From Streptomyces sp. D2-8 (GTDB lineage: Bacteria > Actinomycetota > Actinomycetes > Streptomycetales > Streptomycetaceae): 64,000 nt of DNA. A program made the translations under genes and the position numbers. Position 1 is the first letter of the stretch. Each line of letters begins with the position of its first letter. The stretch is from the NCBI RefSeq assembly GCF_023184515.1, contig NZ_JAAHBP010000033.1, positions 1-64,000 on the forward strand, in the 5' to 3' direction. This document shows positions 16,415-24,366 of this stretch, piece after piece. The notes beneath the pieces were generated by a model. It searched no databases, had not been told where the DNA came from, and was given only the letters and a program-made list of their open reading frames with translations.

Positions 16415-16993
16415 CAGCTCTGCTCCCTTCCCCACGTTGCTCGCGCACGGCCACCGGCCGGGCGCCGGCCACGCCCGGCCGCAGAGGGCATCCGGCCCCC
16501 GGACCCGATGATCTCCTCCTCCACGGACATCACACAGAAGTTCAGGAGGAGAGAAGAGGGTTGTGACGGCGCAGTTTTCGCGCCGATTGCGGCCCTGACA
16601 AGGGGTTTTCCTCCGGCCTGGGGTGCCGGGCACCAAAGGGGGTTCCCAAGGGGCCTTCGAAGTGGGCACCCAGGGAGCCCCCTTGGGCTTGCCCGCCAGG
16701 GGCCGGCCTTCCGGTGTGATCGGCCCGAGCGGTGCCGCTGCCCGGCCCTCGGGTGGGTGGTCGTCATCGTCTCGTCTCCTTCGCTGCCCCGGCCGGGGCG
16801 GTCGTTGCGAAGGAGCAGCGTGCAGGGGACCCCCCTTGTCCGCGGTCTGACCGTGGCCGGTAGCAGGCGTGGTCAAGGAGAAACGCGGCGGTGGTCGGGC
16901 GGTAGCAGAGGTGGACAAGGGGTCATGGTCGGCCTCGTGGTCGAACCGACCACGCTGGACAAGGGGCCCGGTTTGGCCCTTGCGGCCCCAATT
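16415..16993. promoter_or_regulatory. Repeat-rich non-coding region: GGACAAGGGG iterons and palindrome
   Basis: No gene can be supported in this 580 bp upstream of the replication-relaxation gene. TGACAAGGGG occurs at 16596-16605, CGGACAAGGGG inverted at 16832-16842, and TGGACAAGGGG at 16912-16922 and 16956-16966. A perfect GTGGTCG-AAC-CGACCAC palindrome lies at 16937-16953 and an imperfect inverted CCCAAGGGG/CCCCTTGGG pair at about 16645-16686. GGTCAAGGAGAAACGC (16871-16886) is repeated in both arms of the big hairpin at 18619-18664. This is the density of repeats expected of a replication origin or partition/transfer site. Confidence 0.5.
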
Positions 16994-17019
16994 CTGTGAG
17001 GAGGACCGATAGATGGCCC
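16994..17019 (+). repeat. 26 bp inverted repeat flanking the SLATT-like gene, left copy
   Basis: Begins CTGTGAGGAGGACCGATAGA and matches the reverse complement of 17816-17841 at 25 of 26 positions. Just inside it, GAGGACCGA (17001-17009) can also pair with TCGGTCCTC (17029-17037) to form a local hairpin. Direct repeats TAGTTGGCCC follow at 17064 and 17087. Confidence 0.7.
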
Positions 17020-17209
17020 GACGTCCGGTCGGTCCTCACAGGCAGCCGTACTTCGTGGATCCGTAGTTGGCCCACACGAGGATCGCTAGTTGGCCCCGTC
17101 GTGTCCCTGGAACGGATCCGTCCGGGCAGAAATACGCAGGTGTGGCTCCTCAGTTGGCAGCTGCGTCGTACGCCGTCCGGGTCAGGGTTGTGGGTGGCAG
17201 GCTCGCTTC

Positions 17210-17683
17210 ATGGCAGATGACGTCGTAGGAAGTCAGGTAGCCGACCTACAGGCTGAGTGCGCTGAACAAGCACGGAAGAGCCGTTCCCGTCGGCAGTTCT
17301 GGCGATTGGCCCATGCCGCGCTCGGACTGCCTGCTGCTGTGCTGGCTGGGATCTCGGGGGCAGCGGGGCTATCTTCAGCAGATGCCCGCATCCCAGCGGC
17401 GGTGCTGGCGCTTGTCAGTGCAGGCCTCAGCGCCGCGATCGCATTTCTGAAGCCGGAAGTGCACCAGCAAGCGGCACACGCACGCCGAAGGGCCTACCTT
17501 GCGTTGGAAGTCGAAGCGCGCTTCGCGCTGACAGAGGCAGCGTCTAGTGGTGAGCCCGTCCCGTTGCCCATCTACAGGGACCTGCTGGAACGCCGAAGGA
17601 TGATCATCGCAGGCCAGCTCGACGACCTCGTGCAGCGGGTCGCCGTGGGGGGGGCGCCTTTCGAGGCCGGAGGAGGCGGATGA
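17210..17683 (+). CDS. Small two-helix membrane protein, SLATT/DUF4231-like
   Basis: 157 aa from ATG 17210. A charged N-terminal helix (LQAECAEQARKSRSRRQFWR) is followed by two closely spaced membrane helices (LGLPAAVLAGISGAAGL and IPAAVLALVSAGLSAAIAFL). Then comes a long amphipathic helix (AHARRRAYLALEVEARFALT, then a segment ending RDLLERRRMII). This layout is that of SLATT/DUF4231 proteins, predicted pore-forming effectors of nucleotide-signalled conflict systems. No cyclase, nuclease or sensor gene adjoins it. The gene and its upstream AGTTGGC-type repeats sit between 26 bp inverted repeats, suggesting a small mobile or specially regulated unit. Start has only a weak ribosome site. Confidence 0.6.
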   Translation: MADDVVGSQVADLQAECAEQARKSRSRRQFWRLAHAALGLPAAVLAGISGAAGLSSADARIPAAVLALVSAGLSAAIAFLKPEVHQQAAHARRRAYLALEVEARFALTEAASSGEPVPLPIYRDLLERRRMIIAGQLDDLVQRVAVGGAPFEAGGGG

Positions 17684-17958
17684 GAAGTGCGCTGGGGCGC
17701 CGCACATCCCAATGTGACTGAGCGCCAACTCAAGCGCTCACTCGCCAACTGAATCGACCCCGACCACAGCAGGTCAGGGATCGCGTACCGATCCGGGGCC
17801 ACGTATCGCTCTGAGGGGCCATCTATCGGTCCTCGTCACAGATTCGTCGGTTTCGGCTCGAGAGGGAGAGTCCTCTGTCCTCTGTCCACAGGCTGGCGGG
17901 CCGACCCTGCTGGGACGTCACCGTGATCGGCACAGCGACCGTACGTCAGGAGCTGTCC
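17684..17958. other. Non-coding region after the SLATT-like gene with repeats
   Basis: Contains two CGCCAACT copies near 17726 and 17745 (AGTTGGCG when reversed, matching the TAGTTGGC motifs upstream of the gene). A dyad GGATCG-CGTAC-CGATCC lies around 17778-17795, then the right inverted repeat 17816-17841. No ORF is supported. Confidence 0.5.
17816..17841 (-). repeat. 26 bp inverted repeat flanking the SLATT-like gene, right copy
   Basis: Reverse complement begins CTGTGACGAGGACCGATAGA; one mismatch against the copy at 16994-17019. The two copies enclose 796 bp with the SLATT-like gene. Confidence 0.7.
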
Positions 17959-18640
17959 ATGTCCCCGATCGTTCCCCCGCTGCCCCCGCACCTGATCCAG
18001 CTCGGCTTTGACTACGTCGTGGCGGTGGAGACCGGAGCGACGTCCAGGCCGCGCGCCCGAGGTGGAGCAATTGCCGGGACTGCTGCCGGGCATCGCGGAG
18101 CTGATCGTCTTCCCCGTGACCGCGCTGTCCGGCGACACCGAGCCCTGCGCCGACTCCTTCGTCCTGGACGAGGTCGGCGTCATCTACCTGATGACGATCC
18201 GCGAGTGGGCCACGCACGCCCCTGCGGCTGCCGCGCCTGGGATCGCCCGCACCATCGCGCACTTCGTCGGCCAGGTCCTCGCCGACGCATCGACCGACAT
18301 CGCCCGGACTCTGCAGGGGCTGCGCGATGAACAGGTGACGCGGGCCCGTGCGGTGCTGGAGAGCGTGGTGTCTCTGCATCCCTTACCGCACCACCGCACG
18401 GGGTGGGAGCGCACCGGTGCGGTGGTGCGCACCCACTCGGTGCGCACTGGTGCGGTGGTGCGCCCATCCAGTAGCGCACCGCGTCCATCCATGGTGCGCG
18501 CCACCGTCCATCCGGTGCGCCTCCACTCGGTGGGAGGTGTGCGCACCGGTGCGGTCGGCGCGCGGGCGTGGTGCGCAACGGGTGGACGGTTGTGCGGTGG
18601 AGTGGGCCGGGTGGAGGCGGTGCGTTTCTCCTTGACCTGA
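17959..18640 (+). pseudogene. Unrecognised plasmid protein, frameshifted near 18050
   Basis: ATG 17959 starts MSPIVPPLPPHLIQLGFDYV up to ATSRP. The following codons make sense only in another frame: APEVEQLPGLLPGIAELIVF, then DSFVLDEVGVIYLMTIREWA, a helical soluble protein. One extra or missing base in the GC-rich run near 18045-18055 explains it. After about 18385 the frame runs into a repeat array and encodes low-complexity sequence to 18638-18640, so the true C-terminus is uncertain. No family recognised. The position between a SLATT-like gene and the relaxase suggests a plasmid maintenance or transfer role, but that is guesswork. Confidence 0.45.
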
Positions 18641-18845
18641 GCTGTGGTCAAGGAGAAACGCACCGGGTGGATGCGCGGCCCCACCCCCGTTGATGTCGTC
18701 CGCTCCACCCGGTGGACCCCACTCGGTGGAGTGGAGCCGGGCACGGTGGCGTCCACTCCCGCCGGGTCGACTCCACCCGGTGGAGTGGATGCGGGACATC
18801 ATTGGTGTGCACCACCGCACAGGGTGCGCGCGCCACCGGGTCCAC
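18390..18845. repeat. Palindromic repeat array next to the relaxase gene (oriT or origin candidate)
   Basis: About 450 bp built from short degenerate palindromes. GGTGCGCACC-like units occur around 18424, 18440, 18540 and 18548. CCACTCGGTGG/GCG units lie at about 18432, 18522 and 18720. Perfect TCCACC-C-GGTGGA palindromes lie at about 18703 and 18772. It lies immediately 3' of the MobF relaxase gene and overlaps the low-complexity tail of the previous ORF. Such arrays can serve as conjugal origin, iterons or a centromere. The known 8 bp TraB-recognition repeats of Streptomyces were not obvious. Confidence 0.55.
18619..18664. promoter_or_regulatory. Perfect 19 bp hairpin containing the GGTCAAGGAGAAACGC motif
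   Basis: Left arm 18619-18637 begins GGTGCGTTTCTCCTTGACC and right arm 18646-18664 is its exact complement, with an 8 nt loop. The right arm contains GGTCAAGGAGAAACGC, which also occurs at 16871-16886. There is no T-tract on either side, so a simple terminator is less likely than a protein-binding or nick-region structure. Confidence 0.6.
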
Positions 18846-20810
18846 TCAGTGGCCGGCTTCCCGGCCCCGGTGCGGTCCGGGCTCCTGTGGGCGGTGCGCC
18901 TGCTGGTCATCCTCGCGCACCGGGTGCGGCGTCTCGGCGTCGTCGCGGCGCGCGTAGCGGTTCATCGTGGTGTGGGCCCGGTCGGCCGCCTCGGTGAACG
19001 CGTCCTGGAGGTGGCGCAGGCGTTCGGCGGTGAGATCGAGGGCTTCCACGTCCGTGCGGGATTCCCGCAGGGCCCGCAGTGCCGTCAGGTCCATCGCCTC
19101 GCGGCGGCCGGGCTCCTGCTGGTCGTCGTGCTCGGGGTCAGCCGGCTCGGGCGGGAGTAGCTGCTCGGACATCGCTGCCTGCTGGTGGGCGACGACGTCG
19201 TACGCCCAGCCCCGCACGGCGGTGGCGGTGGTGGTGCGCAGCTTCTCGCGCACCACCGCGCCGGCGAGGACGGCGCGCTCGTACTGGGGCGGGAGGCGGG
19301 GTATCTCCCACTCCCCCGCGTCCTGGCCTGGGGGCCGGGGTTCGGCCGGCTCGCCGGGGTCGGCCGGTGGCTGCCGGTCCGGGTCGGGCGCGGGAGTGGG
19401 TGGGCGGCGGGCGGGGAGGTCGGACAGGGCCCACCGGGCGGTGTAGAGGCGGTAGCCGGACTCCAGGCCGCGTATGGTCTTCGGCTCGCTGATGTCCAGG
19501 CAGTGGGTGGAGATGGCGGCGGCCACGATCTGGTCGTCCAGGCCGGGGTCGCGGCGGCGGCCGCGCAGGACGAGGGCGAGGTGGCGGCGGGCTTCGGCGA
19601 GCAGGTGCCGGCGGTGGAAGCGGCCGCCGTCGTTCATCACGAACACGGTCGCGGTGACGTCGACGGCCGCCAGGGCGACGTCGACCACGGTGGCGACCCG
19701 GGCTCGGATCGCCGCGGCTGCGGCGCGGGCGTGCTCGAGGAGGGAGGTGATGATGTCGGCGGCGACCCCGGAGGTGAGGATCGCGCTCGCCTTCCACCAC
19801 GCGCGCAGTTGCGCGCGCGGTCGGGCCGACTGCTTGGGCGGGCGGGTCTTGCGGGCGGCGATCTGGTTCAGCTTGGCGCGGGCCCGCTCGGAGACCACGG
19901 GCAGGAACCGCGGCTCGCCGTCGTCGTCGACGGCGGTGACGTACTCGTGCTCCAGCTCGGTCAGGCAGGCGGCGATCTGGTCGCTGCGCCGGGAGGTCCA
20001 GCGGATCAGCTCGTGCGGCACCCCAGCAATCTCCATCACCGGCCGGCGCCCCGGGGTGACGGTGCGCGGCTCGGTCGCCAGCCCCAGCTCCTCGCAGACC
20101 TCAGCGGCCACCAGCTCGTTGTAGAGCGCGGATGCGGCCACGGTGTTCTCGTGCAAGGCCAGGGTGTGGATCGAGCCCCACTTCCCGTCCAGGCGCTGCC
20201 CCTTCACGGAGAGAAGCAGATGGTCATGGAGCAAGGGCATCCCCGACCGTGCCTCGTAGTGGCGGAAGCGCGCGGCGACCAGACCGCCGGGCGGCCGCAC
20301 CCGGTAGATGCCGTCCTTGCCGTACCGGATCACCGCCACCTCGTCCTCGATCCACTCCAGCACCCGCTCGATCGCCCGCTCGTGCGCGGCCTCGATCACC
20401 CGCCGGGTCTCCTCATCCCCCAGCGCCCACAGGAGGTAGATCGTCGGCTGCGGCCGGAAGACGAAGTCGACACCGGTCACCATCACTCGGCGTCCGAGGG
20501 CGCCGGCCTTAAACGCCTTCTTCGGGGAGTCGCCCTGGGCGAGCCGGTCGGCCTCGATCCGGTCCGAGTACGGGTGGCGTCCCCGCTCGCCGAACAGGTT
20601 CCGCAGCTGCGCCTCGGTGACCTCCTCACCCGGCGCCAATCCGAGCACGGCCAGGCCGCGCCCCATCCATCGCCCGGCCGGGACACCGGCTTGCTCCTGG
20701 GCCTCGCGCAGCGGCGTGTGGGCCGGGCGGCGGCCATCGCCGACAACGGTCTCGCGCAGGTAGTAGCGGTACATCTGACCGGCTCGGACGATCTTGATAT
20801 CCACTGTCAT
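18846..20810 (-). CDS. MobF (TrwC-type) conjugative relaxase without helicase domain
   Basis: 654 aa from ATG 20810 (MTVDIKIVRAGQMYRYYLRE). The N-terminal 300 residues carry the TrwC relaxase fold: tyrosines at residues 13-15 (MYRYYL) are candidates for the nick-joining residue. FRHYEARSGMPLLHDHLLLS contains the HDH metal-binding histidines. The helicase half normally fused to TrwC/TraI relaxases is absent; instead there is a helical region and a Pro/Asp/Glu-rich tail. It should nick plasmid DNA at oriT and lead the strand to the VirB4/TraB-type machinery encoded at 40-48 kb. The adjacent repeat array is a natural oriT candidate. Streptomyces plasmids usually rely on TraB alone, so a MobF relaxase points to single-strand transfer. 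Confidence 0.82.
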   Translation of the reverse strand: MTVDIKIVRAGQMYRYYLRETVVGDGRRPAHTPLREAQEQAGVPAGRWMGRGLAVLGLAPGEEVTEAQLRNLFGERGRHPYSDRIEADRLAQGDSPKKAFKAGALGRRVMVTGVDFVFRPQPTIYLLWALGDEETRRVIEAAHERAIERVLEWIEDEVAVIRYGKDGIYRVRPPGGLVAARFRHYEARSGMPLLHDHLLLSVKGQRLDGKWGSIHTLALHENTVAASALYNELVAAEVCEELGLATEPRTVTPGRRPVMEIAGVPHELIRWTSRRSDQIAACLTELEHEYVTAVDDDGEPRFLPVVSERARAKLNQIAARKTRPPKQSARPRAQLRAWWKASAILTSGVAADIITSLLEHARAAAAAIRARVATVVDVALAAVDVTATVFVMNDGGRFHRRHLLAEARRHLALVLRGRRRDPGLDDQIVAAAISTHCLDISEPKTIRGLESGYRLYTARWALSDLPARRPPTPAPDPDRQPPADPGEPAEPRPPGQDAGEWEIPRLPPQYERAVLAGAVVREKLRTTTATAVRGWAYDVVAHQQAAMSEQLLPPEPADPEHDDQQEPGRREAMDLTALRALRESRTDVEALDLTAERLRHLQDAFTEAADRAHTTMNRYARRDDAETPHPVREDDQQAHRPQEPGPHRGREAGH

Positions 20811-21143
20811 GCAGACCACGCCACACGGCTGTGACCTGCAAGAAAAGACCGATCAGCGGCACGTCCCGCCAGGCGGGAGCAGCGGCCGAACTTTCTTCTC
20901 AGGTGCCCGCCGGGCGGGAAGCGGCCCCGGCCCGGAAGTAAATGTCATTGCTCTCCGGCAGCGAAGGACGAGGCCATGTTCAGCCAAGAACAAGGCCGTA
21001 CCGTCTGGCTGCTGTGTGCCATTGCTGATGCCTAGTGCCTGCAGCGCGGAGCGGACGCGCCGGGCGCTGCCAGCGGTGCGGTGAAAGCGTGTCTGCTCGC
21101 CCACCGGAAGGCGATGGGCGAGCAGACAGTCATGGAGCTGTGG
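20811..21143. other. Gap upstream of the relaxase; possible small ORF on the minus strand
   Basis: A minus-strand frame 20853-21104 (83 aa) contains RVRSALQALGISNGTQQPDG and could be a small protein, but I do not recognise it and the start is weak. Otherwise the region should hold the relaxase promoter. An inverted CCGCCAGGCGGG-like element is seen around 20866-20878. Confidence 0.25.
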
Positions 21144-21647
21144 TCAGCGCGCGCGGTGTGACGCTCCGTATGAGTCGCGCTGGCGCAACACGGCCACGTC
21201 TTGCTGGGATGCAGGCCAGGCCTGAACGAGGTACCACTCGGTGACCTCTTCCGGCGTCAGGTCGACAGCAGTGTCGCGACCGCGGGCGTGGACGCGCAGC
21301 CGATAGTCGCCAGGGCCGTTGAAGGACAGGACGGGAAGTTCTTCGTCCAGGTCGTCCATCATGGCGCGGACCATGAGCTCGCCCGAAGCAGAGTGCGCGG
21401 AGATCTCGACGATCTCCTGCCAGTCTTCGTCATTGGGGACGGGCTCCGTCTCGTGGAGGGTGACCGTGACGTCGACATCGCCGTTACTGACACCGGTAAG
21501 CACCACGATTTCGCCGTCGGTGACCTCGATGAGGCCGTTGTGGACAGCGGGCAGGTCCGCGGCGGCCGGTCCGTCCTCGTCACTGATGAGGAATTGGTGA
21601 TAGGCGACCGGCACGAGACCGCTGCCGTATGCGACCTGACGGCTCAT
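21144..21647 (-). CDS. ComJ-like probable immunity protein for the upstream NucA/NucB nuclease
   Basis: 167 aa from ATG 21647 (MSRQVAYGSGLVPVAYHQFL), 35 bp downstream of the nuclease stop. VAYHQFLISDED near the N-terminus and GDYRLRVHARGRD followed by YLVQAWPA near the C-terminus resemble the start and end of ComJ, the inhibitor encoded next to NucA in Bacillus subtilis. The protein is acidic and has no signal peptide, as expected for a cytoplasmic inhibitor of a basic secreted DNase. Identity as ComJ rests on remembered family pattern plus gene order, not on an alignment. It could alternatively be one of the common beta-rich Streptomyces proteins carrying the same 'YRLRVHARGRD' signature. 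Confidence 0.6.
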   Translation of the reverse strand: MSRQVAYGSGLVPVAYHQFLISDEDGPAAADLPAVHNGLIEVTDGEIVVLTGVSNGDVDVTVTLHETEPVPNDEDWQEIVEISAHSASGELMVRAMMDDLDEELPVLSFNGPGDYRLRVHARGRDTAVDLTPEEVTEWYLVQAWPASQQDVAVLRQRDSYGASHRAR

Positions 21648-21681
21648 CTGCTGGCTTCCTTTCAGCGGTACGGCCGGGACC

Positions 21682-23022
21682 CTACTTGATCCACACCAGG
21701 AACCGGTCCTTTTCAAGGATGCGGTTGAACAAGTAGAAGTTTTTCAGGGTCCCGCCGCCCAGCCGGTTCTGATCCTTGTCGATCATCCGCCGGCTGAAGT
21801 CCCCGCTTCCGGTCGCTGCGCCCTGCCAGGTCGATTGGAAAGGGTACTCGTCGCACTGCTTGCCCGGCGGGCGCTCCAGGCTCGGCGGGCACGCCTTCCG
21901 GTTGTTCGCCTTCTTCTTCTCCTTGTCCGTCAGCCGGGTCAGGTAGCGGGTGGTGCCGTGCTTGCCGGGAAGATTCTTGGTGTCCTGCGCGTACTCGATG
22001 TGCCGGGCGAGCTCCGGGTAGGGTCCGTTCTTCGCGTAGACCAACTCCGGAATGTACGGCATCACGCAGCCCGCCTTCGACGTTCCCGGGACCGCGTTGT
22101 CACATCGCACCGGAGGCGTCGGCAGCGAGAGCTCGTTGGTAGGGCCGGCCCATAGAGGGTTGGTGAACCGCCACACCGCCTTCGCCTGCCCCTCCCCCTT
22201 CTGCCCCTTCGGTGAGGTCTTGATCGTGGTCTCCTGGAAGAACTGTCCGACCGGCTCCTTACTCTGGCTGATCAGCTGGGAAGGAAAGGTGCTCTCGATC
22301 ACCTTGCACTTGCCCGCACACTTCGCAGCGCCATTGGCACTGCTACCCCGGGCCGAACCGGAACTGGTGACCTCCATCAGCTCCACCTGGTACGCCCACT
22401 TCTTCTGATCCCGCACGCTGTAGGCGTAGGCACGGACGAGGTAGTGCATGCGGCCGGTCACCGCGCCGGTACGCGGGTTCGTGATCGTCAGATCACCGGG
22501 GAAGATCCCGCACGCCTTGAACCGGTTGACATACCACTTGCCTCTCGCGCCATCGTCACACCAGTTCGGTGTGGGCCAGGCATCCACAGCGGCACGCAGT
22601 TCGGACGCCGACATGTCGGTGCTCCACGACATGCATGCCACCGGGTCATCGCCCCCAGCTGCCTGCGCGGCCGCCAGCCGCGTACGGCACGCCGCCTGGT
22701 CATCCGCCGCCCCTGCCAACGGATCCGGTACCAGGACTCCCGGCTCGGACTCCCCAGCGTCCGAGGGCTCCGACGTTGGTCCAGGGTCCTCAGCTACGAG
22801 GCCCTCTGGGGCCGGCTGGGAGATCAGGTCGTCCAAGTCCTGCGAGTCGTCCTCCAAGTCCTCGGACATCGGGTCCTCGCTACCCGGAGCCGCATCCCCG
22901 GATACCTGCACGGCAACGCCCGAGCCGGGCACAGCAGCCTCCAAAGCCTGCGCACTGCTGAGGCAACTGCCGAGCAGTCCCAGCGTCACAGCGCTTGCAG
23001 CCAGCAGTAATCTCGCTCTCAA
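21682..23022 (-). CDS. Secreted protein with C-terminal NucA/NucB-type deoxyribonuclease domain
   Basis: I choose TTG 23022, which has an AGGGGG ribosome site six bases upstream, giving MRARLLLAASAVTLGLLGSC as a signal peptide. A GTG at 23058 is also in frame. An acidic linker (EDPMSEDLEDDSQDLDDLIS) is followed by a middle region with paired cysteines (CKVIESTFPS). The last 80 residues hold KACPPSLERPPGKQCDEYPF, then QSTWQGA and NFYLFNRILEKDRFLVW. CDEYPF with downstream N/F positions is the hallmark of NucA/NucB nucleases (B. subtilis competence and sporulation DNases). Likely an exported or contact-delivered DNase; the downstream gene looks like its inhibitor. Confidence 0.78.
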   Translation of the reverse strand: MRARLLLAASAVTLGLLGSCLSSAQALEAAVPGSGVAVQVSGDAAPGSEDPMSEDLEDDSQDLDDLISQPAPEGLVAEDPGPTSEPSDAGESEPGVLVPDPLAGAADDQAACRTRLAAAQAAGGDDPVACMSWSTDMSASELRAAVDAWPTPNWCDDGARGKWYVNRFKACGIFPGDLTITNPRTGAVTGRMHYLVRAYAYSVRDQKKWAYQVELMEVTSSGSARGSSANGAAKCAGKCKVIESTFPSQLISQSKEPVGQFFQETTIKTSPKGQKGEGQAKAVWRFTNPLWAGPTNELSLPTPPVRCDNAVPGTSKAGCVMPYIPELVYAKNGPYPELARHIEYAQDTKNLPGKHGTTRYLTRLTDKEKKKANNRKACPPSLERPPGKQCDEYPFQSTWQGAATGSGDFSRRMIDKDQNRLGGGTLKNFYLFNRILEKDRFLVWIK

Positions 23023-23455
23023 GTTGTACCCCCTGTTGTTGGTCAGCAGCACGGACACACCCGGGTCATTTGACGTGTCCGCGCCGGGTCAGTGAGATCA
23101 AAGCACAGAGGACTGACAATCGGTCCTCGGATATCGCTCGCGCGGGCAATCCGCCGAACAGGCTCACGCCCGCCCGGGTCCGCAGGGGGTTCAGGAACCT
23201 GTGCACGAAGACCGGATCCCCGGCCAGTGCACAGAAACCGTCTCGTCCGGGGCCTGGCCGGCCGCCGGGTTCGAAGAACCGCCGCCCAGCAACCCGTCAT
23301 GACGTGGGCAGAGTCCTGGCCACCGGCGAGGCATACAGGCGCCCCCGCCCACCACAAGAAGGGCACCAAACGCCGGCGCACCGAGGAGCGGCAGACTTGA
23401 CGGCCTGGGCCATGTGCAGCGGGCACGAGGCCGAAGAATTTCACGGGGTACGTCG
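23023..23455. other. Intergenic region, 430 bp
   Basis: Divergent promoters for the NucB gene (left) and the membrane protein at 23456 (right) should be here. Open frames on both strands are arginine/proline-rich shadows and none is supported. No clear hairpin. Confidence 0.3.
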
Positions 23456-23980
23456 GTGGATCTCAGCTCAGTGATCATCGCTGTCGCAGGCGTCGCGGGA
23501 ACCCTGGGAGGGGCGCTACTCACCCAGCGCGGCTCCGAACGAGCGAAGCGCCTGGAGATAGAGCTCGTTCGAGACCACGAGGAGGTCCGCGAGGCCCGTT
23601 CGCTGCGACGCACCTGCTATGTGGAACTCAACCGGGATGCCCGGCAGTTCACCACCGCACTCAACCGCCACCTGCACGTCATGAGGGAACGCGGCGTGGA
23701 GGAGGCCGACAGCGACGCACTCGAGGAAGCGAAGAACACGCACCGCGATCGATACTCCGAAGCACAGATGATCGCCCCCGAAGAAGTACTCAGGCGAGCG
23801 AGTGTCGTCAACCAAGCCCTGAACAAGGTCTACGGCCAGGTCAAGCGCCTCGAACGCGGTGCCCCCGAACCAGGCGAAACGATGGAGACCGCGGCCCAGG
23901 CCCAGTACGAGGTCTGGGAGATGCTCCGCACTATGAGAACCGCTATGCGCCACGACCTCGGTGTGTCGCATGAAGATTGA
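23456..23980 (+). CDS. Single-pass membrane protein with coiled coil, unknown function
   Basis: GTG 23456 gives VDLSSVIIAVAGVAGTLGGA, an N-terminal membrane helix. TQRGSERAKRLEIELVRDHE and a long helical cytoplasmic region follow (YSEAQMIAPEEVLRRASVVN, ending RTAMRHDLGVSHED). The same 'GGALLTQRG' start is found in many small Streptomyces proteins of unknown role. 174 aa. An upstream in-frame ATG at 23414 would add basic residues before the helix. No partner gene is close. Confidence 0.6.
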   Translation: MDLSSVIIAVAGVAGTLGGALLTQRGSERAKRLEIELVRDHEEVREARSLRRTCYVELNRDARQFTTALNRHLHVMRERGVEEADSDALEEAKNTHRDRYSEAQMIAPEEVLRRASVVNQALNKVYGQVKRLERGAPEPGETMETAAQAQYEVWEMLRTMRTAMRHDLGVSHED

Positions 23981-24366
23981 GAGCTGGCACCGGCGGAACC
24001 GTCAGCTTTAGCGACGCGACTTCTCCGGCACCACGTTCTCGTGGGGCCCGCTCCCGTTCCCCCCGAGTGCCTAAGCCGAGCCGTCAGCCTCGGCGTCGGG
24101 CGCGCTTCTCCGCGCGGGCCCTGGCCGGGGCCGCCCGATACGTCGCCTCCTCCCTCGACTGGGTGAGGGGCATATCGAGACGGCACCGTTCTTCCATCCG
24201 CTCCTCATGCAGCTGCTCGGGATCGCGGGCCGCCCACCTGCAAGGCTGTCCCCTGTGCGGACCTGCCGGCACTCTCCCTGCAGGGCCGCCGGGAGGGGGC
24301 ACGAGACTGGCGGCGCTCCTCGAGACGCCTCCAAGCCGGTGGCCAGCCGGTTCGTATGCTGACCGC
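23981..24366. other. Intergenic region, about 390 bp
   Basis: Mostly non-coding. A minus-strand frame ending at 24084 has a plausible Arg/Glu-rich tail (DPEQLHEERMEERCRLDMPL) but no good start, so at most a gene remnant. No repeats of note. Confidence 0.3.

Noticed and set aside
18390..18845. CRISPR-like repeats
   Set aside because: Units are short and variable, spacing irregular, and spacers are not unique sequences.
18383..18910. 175-codon minus-strand frame through the repeat array
   Set aside because: Translates palindromic repeats into low-complexity sequence; no start context.
19185..20834. 549-codon plus-strand frame opposite the relaxase
   Set aside because: High-GC shadow; the opposite strand carries HDH relaxase motifs.
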